A stretch of 64,000 bases of DNA from CAYJLB01 sp964370845 (GCA_964370845.1 CAYJLB010000008.1:1-64000); one strand, 5' to 3'; positions 9,168-18,536 are shown, counted from the stretch's first letter. Translations and numbers: made by a program. Notes: generated by a model from the sequence alone, not told the origin.

Positions 9168-9295
9168 ATTAAAGCAACCTACAAACAAAGGTTGCAAAAC
9201 AGAGGACTGCCCGCTTTAATGTCATCTCTCAAATTACTTAAGAGTTTGGCACTAACCCCCGTCAGAAAGACCGACGGACATCTAAATGCTTTAAT
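9168..9295 (-). promoter_or_regulatory. Structured leader of rplS, probable L19 leader
   Basis: The transcript begins near 9289-9295. A closing stem ATTAAAGC/GCTTTAAT (minus strand 9288-9295 with 9168-9175) encloses hairpins CCGTC/GACGG, CTCTTAA/TTTGAGAG and a perfect GCAACCT/AGGTTGC. Position and compact multi-hairpin form match the ribosomal protein L19 leader known in low-GC Gram-positives, thought to mediate autoregulation. The family assignment is from context; I cannot run a covariance model. Confidence 0.6.
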
Positions 9296-9324
9296 ATTAT
9301 ATCACAATCCCAAACTTATTGCAA
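9296..9324 (-). promoter_or_regulatory. Promoter of rplS
   Basis: Minus strand -35 TTGCAA (9319-9324) and -10 TATAAT (9296-9301), 17-bp spacer. Confidence 0.75.
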
Positions 9325-9420
9325 GAGTATTTGTTAATTTTTATCAATTGCAATGAAAAATAAATACTAAAGTCGGTTATAATTTTTGTACATTTCTTAC
9401 AAAAGGCAACACTATTCGAC

Positions 9421-10092
9421 TTATCTAAAAATTTCTTCGTTTTGAGCAAAAATGTTAATTCTTTTAACGTCAATTCTTTCAAATCCAAGTCCTAAAAACT
9501 TAGCAAATTCATCAGTTAATAAAGTTGTGTTTAAATTTAAAACTGTCCCCGCTGGAAACTTCAAACCGAAAGTTAAAACATCATCTGAAATTCCCACATC
9601 AAACACGTCAATATGCGGTTTTATGTCAAGGGTAGAAATTCCTTTTCGCTTAGTTTTTTTCTCAACTTCAATCTTTTCCTTTGCGATAAATTCCTCGAAT
9701 TTTTTCAATAATTCCACACCAGAAAGAGCAGTTTTTATTTCAATTTTATACTCAGCCTTAACAATATCAGTATGCTTTTTCACTGGATAAAAACCTGTCA
9801 CAATAGCTAAAGATTCAGGCAATTGCTTGTTCATAATTGCTACAACTTCATCAATATCCATTTCTTTTGTCAAGCGAATATCCATTATTTCAGTTTCGCT
9901 CTCAACACCTAAAGAAAGAGCCAGTGGGAACATTATATAAGGGTGCGGATTGAACCCTTGTGTGTACCAAATTGGGATTTTTCCGCGGTTAAACGCCCTC
10001 GTCATTGTTCGCATTAAATCAAGGTGGGAAATAAATCTTGCCCTATCTTTTTTACTAAAAACGAGCCTTACATCAATACTATCTTTTACCAC
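9421..10092 (-). CDS. DUF2344 / TIGR03936 protein, partner of radical SAM protein
   Basis: 223 residues, beginning with the family signature KKDRARFISHLDLMRTMTRAFNR and then GFNPHPYIMFPLALSLGVES. The family is nearly always coded next to, or fused to, a TIGR03960 radical SAM protein; its biochemical role is unknown, with RNA or ribosome modification a guess from frequent neighbours. The start is GTG at 10092 with AGGAGG just upstream, inside the end of the upstream gene (14-bp overlap), so the two are translationally coupled. In relatives rng and rplU often follow; here rplS does. Confidence 0.9.
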   Translation of the reverse strand: MVKDSIDVRLVFSKKDRARFISHLDLMRTMTRAFNRGKIPIWYTQGFNPHPYIMFPLALSLGVESETEIMDIRLTKEMDIDEVVAIMNKQLPESLAIVTGFYPVKKHTDIVKAEYKIEIKTALSGVELLKKFEEFIAKEKIEVEKKTKRKGISTLDIKPHIDVFDVGISDDVLTFGLKFPAGTVLNLNTTLLTDEFAKFLGLGFERIDVKRINIFAQNEEIFR

Positions 10093-11926
10093 AATAAAGC
10101 CCTCCTGTTTCGCTTTTTATTCCACAACCGCTACATTGTTCCATACAATTTTTCGTTGTAACAGCTTGGTGAGCCTTTTTATTTTCCTTAATTAAATAAT
10201 TTTTTGACACCAAATAATCCAAGTGGTCCCAAGGCAAAATTTCCTCATAATCACGTTTTCTATTAGCGTAAAATTCTGGAGAAACTTCACATTCTGCAAA
10301 TGCTTCTTCCCACAAATCAAAACGGAATAAATAGTCTTGAGCATCTAAATTTGCACCTTTTTTCCACGCAGAATAAACCACGTCGCAAAGCTTTCTATCC
10401 CCTTTCGCAAGGACAGCTTCAAGAAGTGAAACCTTGCTATCATGCCAACTTACACGGACTTTTTTGGAAGAAATTGACTTTAACAAATGACTTTGTTTTT
10501 CTTTAATTTTTTCCATTGTGTCCTGTGGTTCAAATTGGAATGGAGTGAAAGGTTTTGGCACAAAAGTTGCACAAGAAATTGATACTGTAAGCATTTTTCC
10601 ACGCAATTCTTTTGGCACCTCAAAGTATAAATCAACAACTTTTTCTGCAATTTTAGCAATTGCCTTCATATCCTCCAAAGTTTCGGTAGGAAGCGACATC
10701 ATAAAGTATAATTTTACATTAGAATAACCGCCCTCGAACGCCATTTTGCAGGTTGAAAAAATTTCTTCTTCAGTGATATTTTTATTGATAACATCACGCA
10801 AACGCTGGCTTCCGGCTTCGGGTGCAAAAGTTAAACTTGTCTTTCTAATTTGTTTTAGCTTGTCCATTAAACCTTGAGAAAAATTGTCAATTCTCGTTGA
10901 AGGTAAGGACAAATTCACGTTATTTCCAAGGGTATAATCAGTTATACTATTCAACATTCCCTCTATATCGGAATAATCACTTGTACTAAGTGAGGAAAGT
11001 GAAACCTCCTCATAACCTGTATTTTCGCATAAACATTGAAGTTGGTTTGTAATTGTGTCAACATTTTTCTCTCTTAAAGGACGATAAATGAACCCAGCTT
11101 GACAAAAACGACAACCTCTCGCACAACCACGCAAAACCTCAACAACTGCCCTATCATGTACAATTTCTGTAAAAGGAACAACAAAATTATCTGGATAATA
11201 AACCTTATCAAAGTCGGAAATCAGTCTTTTTTCCACAGTTTTTGGAGCTTGTTCAATATTAGGTTGCACCGATTTTATGGTCTTGTCATCATTGTATTCA
11301 ACGTCATAAAATTCAGGCACATAAACGCCCTTAATCTGACAGGCTTCACGCAAAAATTCAGTTTTTGTAGGATTATTCGGCTTCATTTTTGCGTACAAAT
11401 CCATTAGTTCAAGGTTAACTTCCTCCCCCTCACCAAGGATAAAAATGTCGATGAAATCCGCCAATGGCTCAGGGTTACAAGCACATGGTCCACCCGCCAC
11501 AACTATTGGAAACAAGTCCGTTCTATCCTTAGATTTTACTGGCAAACCAGCTAAATCAAGCATATTTAAAACTGTAGTATAGCAAAGCTCATATTGCAAA
11601 GTAAAGCCAATAAAATCGAAATCTTTAATAGCTTCAAGGCTTTCTAAACCATAAAGAGGAATGTCATTTTCACGCATTTCCTTCTCAAAATCAGGCAATG
11701 GAGCAAAAACACGCTCACACCAATAATTCTCCCTTTGATTTTTCAAAGCAACAAGGATTTTCATTCCAAGGTGGGACATTCCCACATCATAAGTGTCGGG
11801 GAAACAAAAGGCAAACCGCACATCTACCTTACTTTTATCTTTATGAACGCTACCAAATTCCCCGCCGATATAGCGAGCTGGCTTTTGCACGTTCAATAAA
11901 ACTTTCTCAATTTTTTCTCTTAACAT
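10079..11926 (-). CDS. TIGR03960 B12-binding-like radical SAM protein
   Basis: 615 residues. The N-terminal part (to about 190) resembles a cobalamin-binding Rossmann domain (PDTYDVGMSHLGMKIL; GFTLQYELCYTTVLNML; VAGGPCACNPEPL). The radical SAM core carries CARGCRFC near residue 270, the CxxxCxxC that binds a [4Fe-4S] cluster and SAM. The C-terminus has another cysteine cluster (CSGCGIKSETGGLYC). Substrate unknown. Cotranscribed with the DUF2344 partner. Confidence 0.92.
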   Translation of the reverse strand: MLREKIEKVLLNVQKPARYIGGEFGSVHKDKSKVDVRFAFCFPDTYDVGMSHLGMKILVALKNQRENYWCERVFAPLPDFEKEMRENDIPLYGLESLEAIKDFDFIGFTLQYELCYTTVLNMLDLAGLPVKSKDRTDLFPIVVAGGPCACNPEPLADFIDIFILGEGEEVNLELMDLYAKMKPNNPTKTEFLREACQIKGVYVPEFYDVEYNDDKTIKSVQPNIEQAPKTVEKRLISDFDKVYYPDNFVVPFTEIVHDRAVVEVLRGCARGCRFCQAGFIYRPLREKNVDTITNQLQCLCENTGYEEVSLSSLSTSDYSDIEGMLNSITDYTLGNNVNLSLPSTRIDNFSQGLMDKLKQIRKTSLTFAPEAGSQRLRDVINKNITEEEIFSTCKMAFEGGYSNVKLYFMMSLPTETLEDMKAIAKIAEKVVDLYFEVPKELRGKMLTVSISCATFVPKPFTPFQFEPQDTMEKIKEKQSHLLKSISSKKVRVSWHDSKVSLLEAVLAKGDRKLCDVVYSAWKKGANLDAQDYLFRFDLWEEAFAECEVSPEFYANRKRDYEEILPWDHLDYLVSKNYLIKENKKAHQAVTTKNCMEQCSGCGIKSETGGLYCGKR

Positions 11927-12003
11927 TAATATGACCTATCCTTTCTCATAGAGGTTTAACTGCATATTTATTTTATTATATACTATTTTAAAAGAAATTT
12001 CAA

Positions 12004-12573
12004 CTATGAAAAAAATTCACTTACAAAAATAAACAAAAGTGAAGCTAAAAGCAGGTAATTTACTTGATTTATAACCGCCAAATAAATGGAAAATGTTAAG
12101 ATAATTCCTATAAAAACTAAGCTTATTGCCTTGGAAATAAATTCAGATTTTGCTGGATAATACCGCTGTAATGCAAGGTTTAACATCTTTCCACCATCGA
12201 AATGTCTTAGGGGAAGTAGGTTAAAACTTCCGATGATTAAATTCATTACAGCAAACACTTGAAATAATGCACTTTCTACAAAAAAATAAATTAAAAACAG
12301 TGAGAAATTACAAATTATCCCAGCGGACAAAACTAACATATTTTCTTTGTAATTAAGAAAATTTTCCCTTGTAGAAATTTTTATTCCTCCACCATAAAAG
12401 GTAATTTTTTCAACTTTTCCGCTGAAAAATTTTATCATAGCAATATGCCCGAACTCGTGGATAATGCTTGCTATAATGGATAAAAGGAACAATCCTGTCC
12501 TATCGAAAAAGGAAAGGATTGCAAGGCAGGCAAAAAAGCTGAACTTAATAGAAATTTTATTTTTAATTTTAAT
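12004..12573 (-). CDS. M50 (SpoIVFB-like) site-2 membrane metalloprotease, apparent ATT start
   Basis: Intramembrane zinc protease. HEFGH gives the two zinc histidines and catalytic glutamate; the third ligand lies in LPLRHFDGGK. Several membrane segments follow. The first standard start in frame, TTG at 12492, has no ribosome binding site and would delete the first membrane strand. Reading upstream the frame stays open for 28 codons (hydrophobic FSFFACLAILSFF) to ATT codons at 12573/12576, with GAAAGGAA 6-9 bases before them; the next codon upstream but one is a stop. Close family members have this extra N-terminal segment. About 189 residues. Confidence 0.75.
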   Translation of the reverse strand: MKIKNKISIKFSFFACLAILSFFDRTGLFLLSIIASIIHEFGHIAMIKFFSGKVEKITFYGGGIKISTRENFLNYKENMLVLSAGIICNFSLFLIYFFVESALFQVFAVMNLIIGSFNLLPLRHFDGGKMLNLALQRYYPAKSEFISKAISLVFIGIILTFSIYLAVINQVNYLLLASLLFIFVSEFFS

Positions 12574-12608
12574 AATTTGTCATTCCTTTCTTATTTTTTT
12601 AAATAGAT

Positions 12609-12875
12609 TTACACGTCAAAAAACTTTCTCACTTTCTCCATTTTATCGCTGACAATTTTGTCCGCTGTGAAAGAAGTGTTAAGTTTTAATTTCAAATATT
12701 CGGAAAAAATTCCGTAAATATGAGGCTTTACACACCTTAAAACTGCTAAAGTTCCGTACAATCCCACTGAAAAGACAATTTCTATCACAAGCAAATCTTT
12801 GTATGTAATTCGCCTTTCTTCCTCAAATTGATAGTCACTTTCATCACTGTAAATTAACAAGGAAATGTTCTCCAT
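12609..12875 (-). CDS. Small membrane protein upstream of the M50 protease
   Basis: 88 residues: a charged N-terminus, one membrane segment (about 27-46, LLVIEIVFSVGLYGTLAVLR) and a charged C-terminal tail. No family recognised. An M23-type or SpoIVFA-like membrane protein often precedes spoIVFB-like genes in Clostridia. This could be a shrunken version acting as partner of the protease, but no peptidase motif remains. ATG at 12875, AAAGGAATG upstream. Confidence 0.65.
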   Translation of the reverse strand: MENISLLIYSDESDYQFEEERRITYKDLLVIEIVFSVGLYGTLAVLRCVKPHIYGIFSEYLKLKLNTSFTADKIVSDKMEKVRKFFDV

Positions 12876-12988
12876 AAAACACCATTCCTTTCTGAAACTA
12901 CTTCTATTAATAAATATTCACTGTAAAAAAATAATATTCTGCCGAAAAATTGTCCTTTTTGAAAAATACTTTTAATTTATAATTTAGT

Positions 12989-13017
12989 TTGACTTTTTTT
13001 GTGAAATTGTTTATAAT
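12989..13017 (+). promoter_or_regulatory. Promoter of the 13.2-19.3 kb operon
   Basis: -35 TTGACT (12989-12994), 17-bp spacer, -10 TATAAT (13012-13017). Predicted start near 13024, leaving an untranslated leader of about 210 bases before the first gene. Confidence 0.75.
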
Positions 13018-13023
13018 TAAATT

Positions 13024-13233
13024 TATAATTTATAAATAGTTGTTTTCATTCGATTTACTTTTCCTGTCATTTTTTGTGGAAAAATAAACGTTGGGTAAAG
13101 CGGGAAACTGTTTTGCCTCCCTTTTTTGGAAAGAATGAACTTTTTTTACTGCTTATGCGGTTTATTTAGGTTGCTTTCTTTTCTTTAAGGAGCAACTTTT
13201 TATTTTATTTAAGGAGAAAGGATTGGGCAAAAA
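13024..13233 (+). promoter_or_regulatory. Structured leader with intrinsic terminator before the first gene
   Basis: Holds a stem GGTAAA/TTTGCC near 13094-13123, a small hairpin ACTGC-TTAT-GCGGT near 13148, and a terminator-like hairpin GTTGCT/AGCAAC (13170-13196) followed by TTTTTATTTTATTT, about 30 bases before the start codon. The layout promoter, leader, terminator, gene suggests transcription attenuation. I do not recognise a known riboswitch class. Confidence 0.5.
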
Positions 13234-16200
13234 ATGAAAAAATTATTGGCATTATTTTTAGCATCGTTTATGTTACTTGCTACCGCTTGTGAAAGTGACG
13301 AAAATTCCAAAGAAACGGGAGAAGTTTCACCCGAAATTGAAAAAAGTGTGGAAATATTCGAAGGAATTGACTTTGAAACTTCCGAATATAAGCACATTAC
13401 AAATGGCGGAATTACTACAGATGACGTTCTTCCATATGCAATTGACGCAATTACTGGAGCAACTGTTACTGTTGAGGGGCCTGCTGTTGACACAAGTATC
13501 CCCCTTTCAGTTCGTGAACTTGAAAATAAAAATGAGGGAATTGTCCGCGGAATTTACAGCGATTCAACTGGTGAATTTATCTACGAGGGTGTGGATTTAT
13601 ACTATATTATAAACGAAATGACTGACGGAGATAATGGAATTTTCCTCACAGATAATGCTTATGCTGTTGAGCTTCGCAACGATGAAAGGGCGACTATTGC
13701 AACAATTAAAATAGAAGATATTACTAAAGCCCACGAAAATAATGAGCCTATTATCATAGCTTACGGAATTGGAACTGTTGACGGAGAAATTTCTTCTCCT
13801 TTTGTTTATGACGGTGAAACGGAGGAAGCTGTTCCTCTTGGATATATTGAGGAATTGAACAACGATGACGGTTGTTTAAAACTTGTTTTTGACGGAAATA
13901 AATATTCAACCGAAAACAATTACACAACTTTCGACAATGTAGCTTATATTTACATTCAAGAGGAAGTAACTCCTGGATTTAAGCATACTTTAGCCGACAA
14001 CGAAAGCTATGATTCTTCCGATTATTTAGACTATATTTTGACAATCCGTGGTGGAGCGTTAGGACGTGAGTTCACTATGACTTTGGAGGAACTTGAAAAC
14101 TTAGTTAAATATGATGAAAATAATGACGTAATCGAGGGTGGAATTGGCTTTAGAGAACGTTATTCCCTAGCTAACAATGCTTATTGGTATGTAAATGAGT
14201 ATGAGGGACTTGATTTGTACAAAATGCTCACTTATTTAGGTATGAGAACTGCCGAAGATATGGGGCGAGCAGACTCAAGAAACACTTTAATTAGCTTTAT
14301 TGCTGCGGACGGACACCCTTCTAACGAAACTTTTTCTGTGGAAACTTTATCCTATCCCGATGTGTTTGGATTTTATCAAAAAAATGCTTTAGACACTGGG
14401 GACGGGTCATATGCACCGTCAAATAGCGACCTTGTTAATTCGGGTTATCCTGTGTTGCTTGCTTATGGTGTAAACAGCTATCCTTACACAATTTCTACCT
14501 TTGATAATGGCTATTTATCAGGTCTTGGAAACAGCGGTGGACCTTTTAGAATTGTATTTGGAAAAACTCAATATTACCACGCAAACGGCTCTTATCAAGT
14601 TCAATTTGTAAACGAAATTATTGCCGGTGAAAACATTCAATATAACACTCACAAATACAGTGATAATGCTGATTATAACGCACTTTCAAACAATACAATT
14701 TCCTTAAACATTACAAACTGGAAAGAGGAAACTATTGCAAATGAAAATATTTCAGTTGGTGAAATTGAAGACATTATTTACGGTGAAAATGTGGACTTTA
14801 AAGTTGCTCAAACTGCAAAAGTTAAGGATATTTATGAAGTTGAAGAACTTGACATTTATGAGGGAGTTGACCTTGAATATTTCTTAATGGAATATGCAAA
14901 AGTTCCTGGAACTGTTGGAACTGTAACTTTCACTTCGGAAAATGGTGAAGTTTTAACTACCGACATTGACAGAATTTTCGGGCTTGGAAAAAACACTTCC
15001 GACGGTGAGGAAGTTAAGGCTGAATTATCTCCTATTTTAGCTTTTGCAAAAAATGGCTCTCCTTTAGTAATTGACGAAAATTCAGCAGGATATGAGGGAG
15101 AAGTTTCCTTAAATCCTTTGTCAGATAGCGACCCTACAACCTATTCTGTAAACAATAGCGGAGGACCTTTAGCTGTTATTTTACCAAAAACTACAACTGA
15201 AAATGCTGAGTTTTTAGCCAATGTAGTTTCAATAAATGTAACTATCGAAATGGACACCTATTCCCACTTAGAAGCTCCTTATGACAGCCTTTCAAAAAGC
15301 GAAGTTTCTTTCTACGGTGAGGGTTTAGAAAAAGAAATGACTTACACAGTGGCGGAAATTGAAGCTATGCAAATTGACGCTAAAACTTATGATTATAGCG
15401 TAGTAAACAGCGAAAACGCAAACAGCTACGAAGAACGTTACAGAGGTGTTCCACTTTACAATATTTTAACGGACATTGGCTTAATGAGTAACGCTGGCGA
15501 TGTGATTGTTCACTACGGAAATGGGGAAACTAAAACAATTTCTCTTTCATTATTAAAAGGGCAAAATTATCAAAACTACATTTCCCCAGATAAAGGGAAT
15601 ATTTCAGCAATGCTGGCTTTTGGAATCGGACAGACTGATGAAACTGCAAAATATGGATATCCTCTTGTGCAAGATGAAAATTCTGACGGATTTTTTGGAG
15701 AAATCGGCAATTTAGGTGGTCCTTTGAAATTAGTTGTTCCGCAAGAAGATGAATCCGCTATAAATGGTGAACTTTTCTGTGAAAATGTGACAGCAATTGA
15801 AGTTACTGCAAATGATATTCAAACTTGGGGACATGAAATGAGTGACATTTATGCTGAATTTTTGGACTACGAATTTGAATTTGTTGTCAAAAATGAAGTA
15901 CACGAATGGCGAGAAACCTTCACTGTTGCTCAATTAGAAGCGTTAACTGGCTACATTGTTCGTGATACTTACTCCGTTCTTGAAATTGGAGAGTGCGAGG
16001 GTGTTGACATTTGGAACTTTGTAAACTTAATTGCTGGGGAAGTTGAAGGGATTGAAAACCCTGTTTCAGTAACAGTTTACGCTGAGGACGGATACAAAAA
16101 TGACCTACTTTCAACTTATAATTTAGAAGCTCTTGAAGAAGGAGTTCTTGACGCAAATAACGAGAGAAAAGCCTTGATAATTGCATACGCACTGAACGGT

Positions 16201-16389
16201 TACCCACTTGTTGACAGCGAAAATCACGAGGGTTACACAGGGCTTGCGGGCAATAGTTCAGGACCTCTTAGAGTTATCGCTGAAAATGTGCAAGGTGCTT
16301 CTGTAAAATTATTTAACAAACTTATTGTTACAATTGAGGGCGATGAGGAAATCAACATTACAGTTGACGAAAGCATTTTTGAAAAATAA
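13234..16389 (+). CDS. Giant lipoprotein: flavinylation motif plus five SUOX-fold-like domains
   Basis: 1051 residues. Signal peptide with lipobox LATAC (Cys19), so anchored outside the membrane. Residues 71-79, DAITGATVT, match the ApbE flavinylation motif (D-x-x-S/T-G-A-T), predicting FMN on Thr77. Then about five repeats (roughly 85-250, 265-465, 480-670, 690-855, 875-1040), each with a GVDLY/GVPLY-like start, an (I/L)AYGxNGYPL-like strand and an (N)SGGPLRVI-like end. This pattern is that of molybdopterin oxidoreductase (sulfite oxidase) domains. The cysteine that binds Mo there has no counterpart; only Cys19, 214, 849 and 921 exist. First gene before a FecCD ABC importer, 22 bp away. Family assignment is from motif reading; exact role unknown. 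Confidence 0.7.
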   Translation: MKKLLALFLASFMLLATACESDENSKETGEVSPEIEKSVEIFEGIDFETSEYKHITNGGITTDDVLPYAIDAITGATVTVEGPAVDTSIPLSVRELENKNEGIVRGIYSDSTGEFIYEGVDLYYIINEMTDGDNGIFLTDNAYAVELRNDERATIATIKIEDITKAHENNEPIIIAYGIGTVDGEISSPFVYDGETEEAVPLGYIEELNNDDGCLKLVFDGNKYSTENNYTTFDNVAYIYIQEEVTPGFKHTLADNESYDSSDYLDYILTIRGGALGREFTMTLEELENLVKYDENNDVIEGGIGFRERYSLANNAYWYVNEYEGLDLYKMLTYLGMRTAEDMGRADSRNTLISFIAADGHPSNETFSVETLSYPDVFGFYQKNALDTGDGSYAPSNSDLVNSGYPVLLAYGVNSYPYTISTFDNGYLSGLGNSGGPFRIVFGKTQYYHANGSYQVQFVNEIIAGENIQYNTHKYSDNADYNALSNNTISLNITNWKEETIANENISVGEIEDIIYGENVDFKVAQTAKVKDIYEVEELDIYEGVDLEYFLMEYAKVPGTVGTVTFTSENGEVLTTDIDRIFGLGKNTSDGEEVKAELSPILAFAKNGSPLVIDENSAGYEGEVSLNPLSDSDPTTYSVNNSGGPLAVILPKTTTENAEFLANVVSINVTIEMDTYSHLEAPYDSLSKSEVSFYGEGLEKEMTYTVAEIEAMQIDAKTYDYSVVNSENANSYEERYRGVPLYNILTDIGLMSNAGDVIVHYGNGETKTISLSLLKGQNYQNYISPDKGNISAMLAFGIGQTDETAKYGYPLVQDENSDGFFGEIGNLGGPLKLVVPQEDESAINGELFCENVTAIEVTANDIQTWGHEMSDIYAEFLDYEFEFVVKNEVHEWRETFTVAQLEALTGYIVRDTYSVLEIGECEGVDIWNFVNLIAGEVEGIENPVSVTVYAEDGYKNDLLSTYNLEALEEGVLDANNERKALIIAYALNGYPLVDSENHEGYTGLAGNSSGPLRVIAENVQGASVKLFNKLIVTIEGDEEINITVDESIFEK

Positions 16390-16410
16390 ATAGCGAAAAA
16401 GGAAGATTAA

Positions 16411-17469
16411 ATGAAAAAAATAATTGCAATTTTACTGGCTTTAACCTTGACAATTTCCCTTTCTGCATGCAATAATAAAAAGAATAGTCAAGTGGAAACT
16501 TCAGCTACAACTGCCCAAACTACTGCACAAACTTATCCATTTGAAACTGTAATCGACGCTTCCGACGACGTTTTGGAAGTGCCAGAGGACAGCGATAATA
16601 TTACTGTAGCTTCAACTTATGCTGTAGTTGTGCCATTTTTGAAGGCTTTGCAAATTACTGAAAATGTAGTTGCGATTAATGCTAAAACTAAGTTTTGGAC
16701 GGACACTGACGGATTTTTGGATAATGCTGGCACTGTAGGACGTGGAGTTGTTGACCTTGAAGCACTTGCTACTTTTGAACCAACTTTGTTTATAAATCGA
16801 GCATTTGACGATAAAACTAAAACTGCTGTGGAAAATCTTGGAATAGAGTATATGGCTGTCCACGCTGAAACAATTGAGGACACTTACAAAACCCTCACTA
16901 TGCTAGGCGATTATTTCGGAGCGTCCGAGAGAGCAAACGAAGTGATAACTTATATGGAAGAAAAATTTGCTGAAATTGCTGAAATTGTCAGTAAAATCCC
17001 CGAAGATGAAAAAGTTTCTGCTTTTGTAATGGGAGGGCAACTTGGAAGTGTTGCTGGGCAAAACTTTTTGCAGTCAGAAATGATTGAGCTTGCTGGAGGA
17101 ATTTCCCTTGGAAAAGAATATTCCACAAGCGATAGTTGGGCAATGATTGGAGTGGAGGAAATTTTTGCAAATGACCCTGATTTCCTATTCACAACAGCTT
17201 CCACTGTTTTAGATTATTCAATTGAAAAAATTTATGGTGATGACACTTGGGGAGCATTAAAAGCTGTCCTTAATGAAAATATTTATCAAATTCCAGCGAA
17301 AATTCACGCTTGGGATTTACCTGGAGTTGAGCCTGTAATCGGGACTTTTTGGCTACTTCATAAAATGTACCCTGAATATTTTTCTGCAAATGAATTACAA
17401 GCCGAAATTGATGAATATTACACATTTATTTTTGGTGAAACTTTTGACAGCGAATATTTAGGCTACTAA
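16411..17469 (+). CDS. Lipoprotein solute-binding protein of FecCD-type importer
   Basis: 352 residues with lipobox SLSAC. TroA/BtuF-like bilobed fold (periplasmic-binding type 2): N-lobe ITVASTYAVVVPFLKAL, LEALATFEPTLFI, a connecting long helix (residues ~170-200) and C-lobe EEIFANDPDFLFTTAS. Family ligands are ferric siderophores, haem, cobalamin, or molybdate/tungstate. The ending (WDLPGVEPVIGTFWLLHKMYPEYF) recalls metal-oxyanion/iron members, but the ligand is not readable. Same operon as the permease and ATPase. Confidence 0.85.
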   Translation: MKKIIAILLALTLTISLSACNNKKNSQVETSATTAQTTAQTYPFETVIDASDDVLEVPEDSDNITVASTYAVVVPFLKALQITENVVAINAKTKFWTDTDGFLDNAGTVGRGVVDLEALATFEPTLFINRAFDDKTKTAVENLGIEYMAVHAETIEDTYKTLTMLGDYFGASERANEVITYMEEKFAEIAEIVSKIPEDEKVSAFVMGGQLGSVAGQNFLQSEMIELAGGISLGKEYSTSDSWAMIGVEEIFANDPDFLFTTASTVLDYSIEKIYGDDTWGALKAVLNENIYQIPAKIHAWDLPGVEPVIGTFWLLHKMYPEYFSANELQAEIDEYYTFIFGETFDSEYLGY

Positions 17470-17502
17470 ATCAATTAATTTTATTAGAAAGGTAGGGTTT
17501 AA

Positions 17503-18531
17503 TTGAAAAGTACAAAAACTAAAATTTCTTTTTGGAAAATAATTGTAATCCTATCTTTACTTTTGTTGGTTTGCATAGTCCTTGCGGTTTGTGTTGGGAA
17601 ATTCCCTGTCACTCCCCTTGAAAGCCTTGAAGTTTTGTTTACACAGATTTTTGGGCAGGAAAACAACCTTTCCGAAATGACAAATAACGTTGTAATGGGG
17701 CTTAGAATTCCACGAATTTTAGTAAGCGTTACCGTAGGAGCTGCACTTTCCGTCGCTGGGGCTTCTTATCAAGGCGTTTTCAAAAACCCGTTAGTTTCCC
17801 CCGATTTTCTCGGTGTTTCTGGGGGAGCGTGCATTGGTGCAGCTTTAGCAATTGTAATGGCTCTTCCCTATGAATTTACTCAAATTTTCGCATTTTTGGG
17901 TGGAATTTTTGCAGTTGCAATCACAATTTCTATTCCTATGGCTTTGAAAAATAAAACTAACATTGTTTTGGTTTTATCGGGTGTAATTGTAGGTTCAGCC
18001 GCTTCTTCCGTCCTTGGATTTATCAAATATATTGCTGACCCAGAAACTGAACTTGCCGCCATAACTTACTGGACAATGGGGAATTTTTCCTATGTTACTT
18101 TGGAGGAATTGTTTGTAGTTTTCCCAGCTGTTTTGATTTGTTTAGTGGTGTTATTCCTTATTTCTTGGCGAATTGACATACTTTCTTTAGGGGAAGATGA
18201 GGCGAAAACTCTTGGGATAAACATTACATTTACAAGAAATATCACAATTATTTGCTCAACAATTTTAACTGCAACATCTGTTTCACTTTGTGGAACTATC
18301 GGTTGGATAGGGCTTGTAATTCCCCACTTTGCACGAATGACAACGGGAGCAAACCATACTAAATTGCTTCCTGTTTCAGCGTTAATCGGCGGTTTATTTA
18401 TGCTTTTTATTGACACTTTAACAAGGACAATTGGACCCGAAGAAATGCCAGTAAGCATTTTAACTGGAATAATTGGCGCACCTTTTTACTTGATTTTACT
18501 AATGAAAAATCAAAAAGAAAGGTTGGTGTGA
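17503..18531 (+). CDS. FecCD-family ABC importer permease
   Basis: 342 residues with about ten membrane segments. Family motifs: RIPRILVSVTVGAALSVAGASYQGVFKNPL near the N-terminus, GGACIGAALAI, and TIGWIGLVIPHFAR with PVSILTGIIGAPFYLILL at the C-terminus. Start codon TTG at 17503, preceded by GAAAGGTAGG. Transports whatever the upstream lipoprotein binds; five bases separate it from the ATPase. Confidence 0.92.
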   Translation: MKSTKTKISFWKIIVILSLLLLVCIVLAVCVGKFPVTPLESLEVLFTQIFGQENNLSEMTNNVVMGLRIPRILVSVTVGAALSVAGASYQGVFKNPLVSPDFLGVSGGACIGAALAIVMALPYEFTQIFAFLGGIFAVAITISIPMALKNKTNIVLVLSGVIVGSAASSVLGFIKYIADPETELAAITYWTMGNFSYVTLEELFVVFPAVLICLVVLFLISWRIDILSLGEDEAKTLGINITFTRNITIICSTILTATSVSLCGTIGWIGLVIPHFARMTTGANHTKLLPVSALIGGLFMLFIDTLTRTIGPEEMPVSILTGIIGAPFYLILLMKNQKERLV

Positions 18532-18536
18532 TTTAA

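Noticed and set aside
13024..13233. Cobalamin or Moco riboswitch upstream of the 13.2 kb gene
   Set aside because: Fragments such as GCGGGAAACTG looked suggestive, but the conserved cores as I know them are not present.
13209..13493. Antisense frame over the start of the giant lipoprotein
   Set aside because: Serine/valine-rich shadow of the real gene; no start signal or homology visible.
16612..16883. Overlapping antisense frames within the binding-protein gene
   Set aside because: Shadows of a clear coding sequence on the plus strand.
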